Shown here: in pieces, positions 1 to 6,087 of the stretch
Position numbering within the stretch: the stretch's first letter is position 1
Layout: every line of letters starts with the position of its first letter
Origin: Hyphomicrobiaceae bacterium
GTDB taxonomy: Bacteria > Pseudomonadota > Alphaproteobacteria > Rhizobiales > JAKIUO01
Length of the DNA: 8,559 nucleotides
Assembly: GCA_021647535.1 (NCBI GenBank)
Contig: JAKIUO010000127.1
Span: forward strand, 1 to 8,559
Reading direction: 5' to 3'
The notes under the pieces: generated by a model
Databases searched by the model: none
Seen by the model: the letters and a program-made list of their open reading frames with translations, nothing else
What the model was told of the DNA's origin: nothing
Translations under genes and position numbers: made by a program

Positions 1-50
1 GGCGGTTCGCTACGCGCGAAAGCGGCAAAGGGTCGAGACCCTTGTGCAAT

Positions 51-68
51 CCCAATTGTTGGGTTTTT
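51..68 (+). terminator. Terminator-like hairpin for an upstream + strand transcript
   Basis: CCCAA (51-55) and TTGGG (59-63) form a 5-bp stem with a 3-base loop, followed directly by TTTTT (64-68). This is the shape of a small intrinsic terminator reading left to right, presumably for a gene that ends before or near the left edge. The stem is short, so termination strength is doubtful. Confidence 0.4.
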
Positions 69-85
69 AGGGACTAGTCCCTAAA
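66..85. repeat. Perfect 20-bp palindrome
   Basis: TTTAGGGACTAGTCCCTAAA is its own reverse complement over all 20 bases, centred between 75 and 76. Its left end overlaps the T-tract of the preceding hairpin. It could be a dimeric regulator site, a bidirectional stem, or part of a repeat family. The sequence alone does not decide between these. Confidence 0.6.
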
Positions 86-185
86 TGCCCGCTGCATAAG
101 CGTCGCCGAAGGCTCTTTTTCGAGACCGGCCCAAAAGTTGGGTGCGTAACATCAGTTAACCAATGATAAGAAGAGCCCCGCAGAA

Positions 186-986
186 ATGAGAGCCAGCCCG
201 ATATTAATGTTTGCTGCGTTGGCCTATGTGCTGTTTGCGGTGGGCCTTTATGTGATGCAGCGCAAAATGATGTATTTCCCATCAGCTGAGCGGGTGCACC
301 CGGACGATCTGGGCCTGGTCGGGGTGGAAGAGATTGTCGTTAAAACCAAATATACCAAGCGCCTGTTGGCCTGGTATCTTCCCGCGCAACCGGGGCAGCC
401 GACCATTTTGTATTTTCATGGCAATGGCGGTTCGCTGGCGACACGGGCCGGACGGCTCGATTTTTTCGCTCAGCAGGGTTATGGCGTTTTGCTAACGACC
501 TATCGCGGTTATTCCGGCAGCTCTGGTCTGCCTGCTGAATTTCCCATCAAGATGGATGCGCTTTATTTTTATCACTGGTTGCAGGCGCGCGGCGTCAAGG
601 AGAGCAACATTATCCTGTATGGCGAGTCTCTGGGGACCGGTGTCGCCGTGGCCACCGCGCTAGACCACCACCCCGGCGCCGTTATCCTGGAAGCGCCGTA
701 TAGTTCAGCAGCTGATGTCGGCGCGGCCCGGTTTCCCTATATCCCGGTGCGCTGGTTTATGAAAGATCGCTATGAAAGCGCCAGCCTGATCGGTCAGCTC
801 ACGGCACCGGTGTTCATTGTGCATGGCGAGCTTGACCAGATTATTCCTATTCGTCTGGCTAAAAAACTTTATGCCGCTGCCAGCCAGCCCAAGGAAGCCG
901 TCTGGCTGCGCGATGCCGCCCATAATGACCTTTATTCAAAAGGCGCTTTCGAGCTGATTGCCCGCTTTATCGAGCGCCATGTGTGA
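186..986 (+). CDS. Membrane-anchored alpha/beta hydrolase (BEM46/ABHD13-like)
   Basis: This is a predicted serine hydrolase of 266 residues. Residues 5-24 form a hydrophobic N-terminal segment, either a membrane anchor or an uncleaved signal. The Q-R-K-M-M-Y-F-P stretch after it is typical of BEM46-like proteins. The oxyanion loop is HGNGG (78-82). The nucleophile is Ser148 in GESLG (146-150), the acid is probably Asp217 in HGELDQIIP, and the general base is His246 in AAHNDL, so a full catalytic triad is visible. The start at 186 gives the whole anchor and has a weak AAGAAGAG ribosome site (169-176). The true substrate (ester, lipid or peptide) cannot be read from the sequence. The gene stands alone, convergent with the symporter gene 47 bases downstream, with no strong terminator between them (only a 4-bp GGGG/CCCC stem at 1010-1020). 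Confidence 0.88.
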   Translation: MRASPILMFAALAYVLFAVGLYVMQRKMMYFPSAERVHPDDLGLVGVEEIVVKTKYTKRLLAWYLPAQPGQPTILYFHGNGGSLATRAGRLDFFAQQGYGVLLTTYRGYSGSSGLPAEFPIKMDALYFYHWLQARGVKESNIILYGESLGTGVAVATALDHHPGAVILEAPYSSAADVGAARFPYIPVRWFMKDRYESASLIGQLTAPVFIVHGELDQIIPIRLAKKLYAAASQPKEAVWLRDAAHNDLYSKGAFELIARFIERHV

Positions 987-1033
987 GGGCAGGCTTTGCT
1001 GTCGGAGCAGGGGCAACCCCATCTGATCAGCGA

Positions 1034-2392
1034 TTACTTTTTATCATGCGTGGCCCCTATAGCTTCGGCCATTTCGGCTCCAACGGTACTGTCGATGTGA
1101 AGAGAGTCTTCCGGGCCGATTGAGCCTGCATCTGGATCATTGAAGACTGATACATCAATTTTGCGCTCACTCTTGGCGACAACAGTAGAGACGACGGCAT
1201 CCCCCGAGACATTGACAGCCGTTCTGATCATATCCATCAAGCGGTCAACACCAAGCACGAGGCCGATACCTTCGATCGGCAGGCCAACCTGGGCGAATAC
1301 CATAGAGAGCATGATCAAACCAACCCCCGGCACCCCAGCCGTGCCAATTGAGGCCAGCACGGACATCAAAATAACGGTCAGATAGCCAGCAATGCCAAGG
1401 TCGACATTATAGACATTGGCGATAAACACGGTGGCGACACCCTGCATGATTGCCGTGCCGTCCATATTGATGGTCGCCCCAAAGGGAACGGTGAACGAGG
1501 CTACAGAATTATTGACGCCAAAGCGGTCGGTAACTGTTTTCATGGTGACAGGGATGGTGGCGTTTGAACTCGCCGTACTGAAAGCAAACACCTGGACGTT
1601 TCTGATCTTCTTCAGGAAAGTGAGAGGACTTAATCCAGAGAAGAATTTCAGCACGAGCATCAAGGTGATGAACAGATGGACCATCAAGGACCCGACCAGC
1701 ACCAGCACATAGCCCGCCAGAGAGGCCAGCAGGTCAATGCCAAGATCGGCCACCGCCTTGGCTATCAGGGCAAACACCGCATAGGGCGCGACCGCCATGA
1801 CGATATTGACCATTTTCATCATGACTTCATTGGCGATCTCGGCCCCTTCAACAAAGCTTTTGGCCTTGTGACCGACCAGCAGCAGACTGATCCCCACCAG
1901 AATGGAAAAGAAGATGATCGGCAGCATATCGCCATTCGCCATGGCGTGGATGGGATTTTGAGGAATGATGTCGATGAACACCTGCGTCAGAGGCGGGGCT
2001 TCCTTGCCGGTGAAGGTGGCGTCTGATGTTTGATTCATGCCTTTGCCAATGCCCAAAGTAGCGGCGATGGCAATGGCTGTGGCGATGGCGATGGCCGTGG
2101 TCATCATGTAAAGGGCGAAAGCTTTGCCGCCGACGCGCCCGAGCATTTTGATATCACCAATCCCGCAAACACCGCAGATGAGCGAAAAGAAGACCAGGGG
2201 AACAACCAGCATTTTCAATGCGTTGACAAACATTTTACCAACGACAAGAAACAGACCATTGACGATGTAGTCATTGATAAAACTGCCAGGAGCATTCAGA
2301 CTGGCCATGTTGATGACCAGTCCAACGGCGATCCCCAGCGCCATACCCAGCAGTACCTTGGCTGTCAGGCTCATTTTCTGTTGTTTTTCCAT
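1034..2392 (-). CDS. Dicarboxylate/amino acid:cation symporter (DAACS family)
   Basis: This 452-residue inner-membrane protein belongs to the GltP/DctA/EAAT family, which couples uptake of acidic amino acids or C4-dicarboxylates to Na+ or H+. Family landmarks occur in order: the serine-rich re-entrant hairpin FSTASSNATIP (271-281), NMDGT (309-313), the second hairpin SIGTAGVPG (348-356), and the TM8 substrate segment D387-M-I-R390-T391 with N394 and D398. The arginine at the position of GltPh Arg397 indicates an acidic substrate rather than a neutral amino acid. The serine motif is closer to the EAAT/GltPh type than to the S-T-S-S-S-E-S form I associate with classical DctA, so glutamate/aspartate is as likely as succinate/malate. 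A hydrophilic tail of about 45 residues follows TM8. The start has AAGAGAG about nine bases upstream. It lies 307 bases downstream of the broken TRAP operon on the same strand. Confidence 0.9.
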   Translation of the reverse strand: MEKQQKMSLTAKVLLGMALGIAVGLVINMASLNAPGSFINDYIVNGLFLVVGKMFVNALKMLVVPLVFFSLICGVCGIGDIKMLGRVGGKAFALYMMTTAIAIATAIAIAATLGIGKGMNQTSDATFTGKEAPPLTQVFIDIIPQNPIHAMANGDMLPIIFFSILVGISLLLVGHKAKSFVEGAEIANEVMMKMVNIVMAVAPYAVFALIAKAVADLGIDLLASLAGYVLVLVGSLMVHLFITLMLVLKFFSGLSPLTFLKKIRNVQVFAFSTASSNATIPVTMKTVTDRFGVNNSVASFTVPFGATINMDGTAIMQGVATVFIANVYNVDLGIAGYLTVILMSVLASIGTAGVPGVGLIMLSMVFAQVGLPIEGIGLVLGVDRLMDMIRTAVNVSGDAVVSTVVAKSERKIDVSVFNDPDAGSIGPEDSLHIDSTVGAEMAEAIGATHDKK

Positions 2393-2699
2393 CTATTAAA
2401 ACTCTCTTTTTTTATTTGCAAAAGAGAATTTATGGAATTCCCTTGGAGTGCCTTGCCAAAGGCCGAGATGTGATGACGAACCTGTTGGCCCATGAGGTGC
2501 TCTGGGAGTATTGATGATCTGCCAGGTGCAAGCAACAATTAAGAAATTTATTGCCAATGATAAACCTTCATTTCTGCCGGAGCCTCTGCCACGAACGAAA
2601 ACGTTCCAGTTTTTTCAAATCATTGCCATTGTGCAATCTGGGTGAAGAACCCGGGAGACGGCTGCAACAGCCATGAGGCCGCATTTTTGCGGGTTGGTA
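2393..2699 (-). other. Intergenic region between dctM remnant and symporter gene
   Basis: This 307-base stretch has no convincing coding frame. Next to the dctM stop it carries a hairpin block (2648-2695). The rest is the presumed leader and promoter region of the symporter gene. I searched the minus strand for a sigma-54 signature (GG-N10-GC with TGGC). Near matches exist, for example TGGCAGAGGCTCCGGC with 11-base spacing, but none has the correct spacing. No strong sigma-70 promoter stands out. Confidence 0.5.
2648..2695 (-). terminator. Hairpin block after dctM, possible operon end
   Basis: Immediately after the dctM stop codon there are two hairpins, CCGCA/TGCGG (2679-2692) and GGCTG/CAGCC (2660-2672). 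An outer complementary pair, AACCCG/CGGGTT (2648-2653 with 2690-2695), competes with the first. No U-run follows, so this is not a textbook intrinsic terminator. It could protect or end the dctQM transcript. Confidence 0.35.
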
Positions 2700-3499
2700 T
2701 TACTTATAGCCGCGCATGGCGTCTATGGATTCGAGTAGCCACAGGGAGAGAGCAGGGCTGTAGGTGACCATGCCGATTTCCATATTGACCACCATGATAC
2801 TGCCAAGGTGAATGGGGTCGATGCCAAGCTTCAGGGCGATGGGCAACAAGATGGGAGCCATGATCAAGAGGATAGCTGAGGGCTCCATGAAGTCACCGCC
2901 AAGGATCAGCAATATATTGACAATGATGAGGAACGACCAGGCCTCCAGGCCCATGCCGGTGATCAGTTCGGCGATCTGGTGGGGGATGCGTTCTGTGGTC
3001 AGCACATGGGCGAACAGCATGGCGTTGGCGATGATAAACAACAGCATGATGGAAACTTTGGCGGCATCCATAATCGTTTTGTGGACTTCGGCATTGAAAA
3101 AGCTTTTGGGTAGAGCGAGGCTCATCTGGCCCAGATTTCGGGCGAGCATGGCGGGGATGTTTTCATCCTCTTTGCGCCATGGCACTTCTTTCAGTGGGCC
3201 GATATCACGATAGCCGAAAATGGCGATGAAGAAGGCGTAGACAGCAGAGATAGCGGCGGCTTCGGTCGGGCTGGCACGCCGCCGGTCGAGAGGAATTGCG
3301 AGGACAGAATAAAGAACGGAATGGCCAGCAGGGTGTAGTACTCGGAAACATTGGCCATCATTTTCAGGGCGATGGTGGCGAGGCTATCGCTGGAAAAAAA
3401 CAGGATGGTAATGACACTGGAAAAACCAAGGGCGAGGGCAATGGGCATACCGATAAACATGCAGACAAACAGAGAAATAAAGAGCACGGCAGTGGTCAT
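2700..3499 (-). pseudogene. dctM: TRAP transporter large permease DctM, broken by two internal deletions
   Basis: Intact DctM is a membrane protein of about 430 residues that forms the transport channel of TRAP systems. Here the N-terminal part reads normally from ATG at 3499 (G-M-P-I-A-L-A-L-G, then L-L-A-I-P-F-F-I-L) to T-G-G-V at 3275. Family members continue there with A-R-R and about 150 more residues. Instead the sequence jumps at about 3270-3276 into S-P-T-E-A-A-A, a motif from roughly residue 235 of the family, in another frame. The downstream frame reads on well (ANAMLFAHVLTTERIP, GDFMEPSAILLIMAPILLP, GIDPIHLGSIMVVNMEIGMVT). It then passes directly from G-M-V-T to Y-S-P-A-L-S-L-W-L, skipping the usual P-P-V-G-L-N-L and about 45 residues. 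The first loss shifts the frame; the second is in frame. No working channel is expected. The start overlaps the dctQ stop by 4 bases (ATGA), the usual coupling. An assembly error must be excluded. Confidence 0.82.
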
Positions 3500-4050
3500 G
3501 AACCGGGCTCCCCGTTTTCAGGTGCTTGAGGATTGTGTAGGGTTTCGAGCGCTTTGCGGGCTTCATCGACGCTTTCAAATCCAAGAGACTGGCCGCGCAT
3601 GATCTTGATCAGCAGCTCCAGCAGGCGAGCGGCCAGCAGCGCCATACCAATGACCAATATGGAATGGGCGATCCATTTATTGAGGGGGATGTCTTCCATC
3701 TCGATAGAATATTGGCGGATTTTAGCCAGGTAGACCCAGCCACCATAGCCAATCAGGCCGCAATAAATGATGGAAAGCATAACGGCCAAAGGGCCAAGTC
3801 GGCGGCGAATTTTATCTGAGAGGTGATTGATAAAGGCATCGACGCCTATATGAGCGCCAACCCGTACACCATAAGAGGCACCAAACAAAACCATCCAGGC
3901 GGAAAGGTGAAGGGTCAGTTCCTCCATCCACAAAAAACCGGTGTTCAAAACGAAGCGCATGAAAACTTCGGCAAATACCAGAAGAGTCATGGTGACCAGC
4001 AATGTGTCGATGATGGTCTCTTCCAAAGTGTTCCAGAGGCGCAAAAACAT
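3496..4050 (-). CDS. dctQ: TRAP transporter small permease DctQ
   Basis: This is the small membrane subunit of a tripartite TRAP transporter, which pairs with DctM in the inner membrane. It has 184 residues and looks complete, with four hydrophobic segments at about 14-36, 45-62, 87-108 and 128-149. Landmarks of the C4-dicarboxylate branch are present: W-M-E-E-L-T near residue 41, then G-A-S-Y-G-V-R-V-G-A-H-I-G-V-D-A around 57-72, and M-E-D-I-P-L-N-K-W in the loop before the last helix. AAGGGG sits 5 bases ahead of the ATG and serves as ribosome site. The stop overlaps the dctM start. With dctM broken and no complete dctP in the window, the intact protein has no visible partners here. Confidence 0.9.
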   Translation of the reverse strand: MFLRLWNTLEETIIDTLLVTMTLLVFAEVFMRFVLNTGFLWMEELTLHLSAWMVLFGASYGVRVGAHIGVDAFINHLSDKIRRRLGPLAVMLSIIYCGLIGYGGWVYLAKIRQYSIEMEDIPLNKWIAHSILVIGMALLAARLLELLIKIMRGQSLGFESVDEARKALETLHNPQAPENGEPGS

Positions 4051-4102
4051 GCTGCCCCTTTTTCAAGGCAAAAGGTAACGGCGCGGTTCTTGTGAAAAGG
4101 CA

Positions 4103-4153
4103 AGAAAAACGCCCCATGAAAGTTTTATTATTAAATCTGGCTCATGGGGCGTT
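4103..4153 (-). terminator. Intercistronic hairpin terminator/attenuator between dctP remnant and dctQ
   Basis: A perfect 12-bp stem, AACGCCCCATGA (4108-4119) with TCATGGGGCGTT (4142-4153), encloses a 22-base AT-rich loop. On the minus strand the stem runs straight into TTTTTCTTG, which makes a good intrinsic terminator. It lies 50-100 bases ahead of dctQ. In TRAP operons a hairpin here commonly lets the binding protein be made in excess over the two permeases. That role is an inference. Confidence 0.75.
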
Positions 4154-4239
4154 GGACTGCACTTGCGTCAGTCCTTCCTGTCGCCCTCTGGCATATCCTG
4201 AGAGGATTTACCAAAGAGAGGCAGGAAAAGTGAAGTTTT

Positions 4240-4266
4240 GTTGTTATTATTGTTGTTATTATTATT
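4240..4266. repeat. Trinucleotide-rich tandem repeat
   Basis: The 12-base unit GTTGTTATTATT occurs twice head to tail (4240-4251 and 4252-4263), followed by one more ATT. On the minus strand it begins at the stop codon of the dctP remnant and gives a run of in-frame TAA codons. It is low-complexity sequence that could vary in length by slippage. Confidence 0.7.
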
Positions 4267-4351
4267 GGTTTGATTTTGAGGTGGCGGCGACCAAATCGAC
4301 ACCGATTTCCTTTTCAAATTTTACCAGACGGGCTTCAGCGCGGTTCGCCAT
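4262..4351 (-). pseudogene. Probable C-terminal remnant of TRAP solute-binding protein DctP
   Basis: A 29-codon frame from ATG 4351 to TAA 4262 ends in KFEKEIGVDLVAATSKSNQ. This resembles the last residues of many TRAP binding proteins, whose end follows the pattern v-y-x-k-F-e-k-e-i-G-x-D-L-i. The frame is open back to a TGA at 4448-4450, but the added residues do not look like DctP. There is no signal peptide, no ligand-binding domain and no good ribosome site. Position supports the call: it lies after a sigma-54 promoter and before the terminator and dctQ, exactly where dctP belongs. The match is short, so chance similarity is possible. Confidence 0.42.
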
Positions 4352-4495
4352 TTTTGGCAGTAAACCGCCCTGATATTCTTGAATTGACTCTGTCAGTCCT
4401 GCGAATATAAGAGAAATTTTCGCCCCAAAACCTAGTATATTGGTTTGTCAAAACCTCAGCGGTTCGGAGTGAAAATCTATTAATAGTGAATACCG

Positions 4496-4513
4496 ATGCA
4501 ATGAGGATGCCAA
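4496..4513 (-). promoter_or_regulatory. Sigma-54 (RpoN) promoter of the dctP(QM) operon
   Basis: On the minus strand the sequence TTGGCATCCTCATTGCAT matches the -24/-12 consensus (YTGGCACG-N4-TTGCW). GG (4511-4510) and GC (4499-4498) are separated by exactly 10 bases, with TTGGCA and TTGCAT in full. Transcription would start near 4486-4488 and run toward dctQ. It lies just downstream of a DctD-type sigma-54 activator gene, the usual regulator of such operons. It appears intact although the dctP gene it should drive is missing. Confidence 0.78.
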
Positions 4514-4642
4514 GTTGAGCTGACCTTTGAGGGTATGATAAAAACAGAGCCAAATATTGAGGGTTTCGGCCCCAAAAAATAAAACAGGCGCAGTATGGTT
4601 TTTAGTCAGCCCAAAGAATATGAGTAGAAATCCACCCGTAAT

Positions 4643-4671
4643 AAAAAGAAAATGGGTATAAATATACCCAT
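4643..4671 (-). terminator. Intrinsic terminator of the dctBD operon
   Basis: ATGGGTATA (4652-4660) and TATACCCAT (4663-4671) are perfect complements around a 2-base centre (in practice an 8-bp stem with a 4-base loop). On the minus strand they are followed by TTTTCTTTTTA. The outermost base of the stem is the last base of the dctD stop codon. The stem is AT-rich, so it may be leaky. Confidence 0.68.
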
Positions 4672-6071
4672 CATTTCGATAGCTCATCTATAGCGCTATT
4701 GGCGCGATCCTTCTGGCTCGGCTCTTTGTCTTTGAGCGGTTTGGAGAGCTTATATTTCTGCATTTTGTCATATAAGGTTTTGCGCGAAATACCGAGCTGC
4801 TCATAGGTGGCCTTGAGATTTCCGTCATTGCGGGCGATTTCATTGGCAATGAGTAGTTTTTCGAGATTGGCGACGCGATCGGCAAGAGGGGGCGAACTCT
4901 TGGCGTGAGTGGAGATTTCCACCAGCTTCTGGTCGATCTGCAACTCGCCACTGAGCAGATAGCGAAGGGCGGTGTTTTGTAACTCGCGTACATTTCCGGG
5001 CCAGTTATGGGTCATCAGAGCCTCTAATATTTCGGTCGCAATATCACTGGTTTCACACCCATACTGTTCTGCATAAAGATTAATAAAATGATTAAACAAG
5101 AGCGGAATATCTTCGCGGCGCTGGCGTAAAGGAGGAATTTCCAACGATAATATGTTGAGACGATAGTAAAGGTCTTCGCGAAAATGACCGGCGGCGCTCT
5201 CTGCTTTCAGATCGCTTTTGGTGGCCGCCAGAATACGGATATCGACCTCTATTTCGCGGTTGGCTCCAAGGCGTTCAATTTTGCGCTCTTGCAGAACACG
5301 CAATAGTTTGACCTGCAATTGTATCGGCATACTTTCGATTTCGTCGAGCAGAACTGTGCCACCAGTGGCGTGCTCGAATTTTCCCGTGCGATGCTGCGTG
5401 GCCCCGGTAAAAGCGCCTTCAACATGGCCAAAGAGCTCGCTTTCAATAATATTTTCGGGCAGCGCACCACAATTAATGGCGATGAATTTCCCTTTGGCGC
5501 GCGGGCTGTTTTCATGCAGGGCGCGCGCCACCAGCTCCTTGCCAGTGCCGGTTTCGCCAAGGATCAGCACATCGGCCTGTGTCGCTCCAAAATTGCGGAT
5601 CTGTTCGCGCAGACGGTTCATTGCCGGGGCGCGTCCAACCAGTCGTTGATCCAGTCCGGTATAGCCAGCCAGTTCGGAGCGCAAATGGCGGTTTTCCAGC
5701 ACCAGCTTGCGCTTGTCGAGGGCGTGCCGGACAATTCCCACCAGACGATCGGACGGAAAGGGCTTTTCAATAAAATGATAGGCCCCTTCGTGCAGCGCCT
5801 TGACCGCCATGGGAACGTCGCCATGGCCAGTGATGAGAATGACGGGCAGGCCGCTATCTATTTCGCGTATTTTTTGCATGAGCTCCAGTCCGCTCATGCC
5901 GGGCATTTTGATATCAGTCACTAATATGCCGTCAAAGGAGGGCGAGATTTCGGGCAGCACGTTCTTGGCGGAACTGTGCGTGCTGACCTGATAGCCGGCA
6001 AGTTCTAGCGCCTGCGTACAGGCCTGACGCAAATGTTTTTCATCATCGACCAGTATGATCTTGTTGCACAT
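4671..6071 (-). CDS. dctD: Sigma-54-dependent response regulator, DctD type
   Basis: This 466-residue cytoplasmic activator receives phosphate from the kinase encoded just upstream and opens sigma-54 promoters. The receiver domain (about 4-120) has the acidic pair Asp9/Asp10, phospho-acceptor Asp53 in V-T-D-I-K-M-P-G, Thr81 and Lys103. The AAA+ domain (about 142-372) has Walker A GETGTGKE (172-179), the sigma-54 contact loop GAFTGA (219-224), Walker B LLDEIE (241-246), FREDLYYRLN (297-306) and WPGNVREL (357-364). A Fis-type helix-turn-helix lies at 416-442. I start at 6071 because this leaves a canonical receiver beginning M-C-N-K-I-I-L-V-D-D. A longer frame to 6185 would run back into the kinase gene. 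The gap to the kinase stop is 16 bases, so one operon is likely. All functional motifs are intact. The nearest target is the sigma-54 promoter about 160 bases downstream of its stop. Confidence 0.92.
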   Translation of the reverse strand: MCNKIILVDDEKHLRQACTQALELAGYQVSTHSSAKNVLPEISPSFDGILVTDIKMPGMSGLELMQKIREIDSGLPVILITGHGDVPMAVKALHEGAYHFIEKPFPSDRLVGIVRHALDKRKLVLENRHLRSELAGYTGLDQRLVGRAPAMNRLREQIRNFGATQADVLILGETGTGKELVARALHENSPRAKGKFIAINCGALPENIIESELFGHVEGAFTGATQHRTGKFEHATGGTVLLDEIESMPIQLQVKLLRVLQERKIERLGANREIEVDIRILAATKSDLKAESAAGHFREDLYYRLNILSLEIPPLRQRREDIPLLFNHFINLYAEQYGCETSDIATEILEALMTHNWPGNVRELQNTALRYLLSGELQIDQKLVEISTHAKSSPPLADRVANLEKLLIANEIARNDGNLKATYEQLGISRKTLYDKMQKYKLSKPLKDKEPSQKDRANSAIDELSK

Positions 6072-6087
6072 GCTCGCATTCTCTTTC

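Larger units (their letters stand above)
6..142. repeat. Chain of small inverted repeats at the left edge
   Basis: Six short hairpin-forming units lie one after another: TTCGC/GCGAA (6-20), AAGGGTC/GACCCTT (28-43), CCCAA/TTGGG (51-63), a perfect palindrome (66-85), GCC-GAA-GGC followed by five T (105-120), and a second CCCAA/TTGGG with a different 3-base loop (130-142). The word TCGAGACC also occurs twice (33-40 and 120-127), each time ahead of a CCCAA/TTGGG hairpin. The segment therefore looks partly duplicated in degenerate form. No reading frame across it matches a protein I recognise. It may be terminators of a gene left of the window or a worn intergenic repeat. Confidence 0.55.

Noticed and set aside
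28..43. Possible tRNA T-arm (AAGGG-TCGAGA-CCCTT)
   Set aside because: The loop is one base short, the canonical TTC is absent, and no anticodon or acceptor stem can be built around it.
1..84. C-terminal part of a gene entering from the left
   Set aside because: All three + frames are open for 22 to 27 codons, none resembles a known protein end, and the segment is filled with inverted repeats.
1010..1020. GGGG-CAA-CCCC hairpin between the convergent hydrolase and symporter genes
   Set aside because: It has only four base pairs and no T-tract on either strand, too weak to call a terminator.
2581..2610. Sigma-54-like TGGCAGAGGCTCCGGC upstream of the symporter (minus strand)
   Set aside because: GG and GC are 11 bases apart instead of 10. 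Spacing is strict for sigma-54, so I do not call it.
4092..4373. + strand 93-codon frame
   Set aside because: It spans the terminator hairpin and the low-complexity repeat, giving a C-C-Y-Y-C-C-Y-Y run produced by the repeat. It is antisense to the dctP remnant.
4448..4687. Minus-strand 79-codon hydrophobic frame after dctD
   Set aside because: It starts inside the dctD end, runs through the terminator and the sigma-54 promoter, and has no family resemblance or ribosome site.
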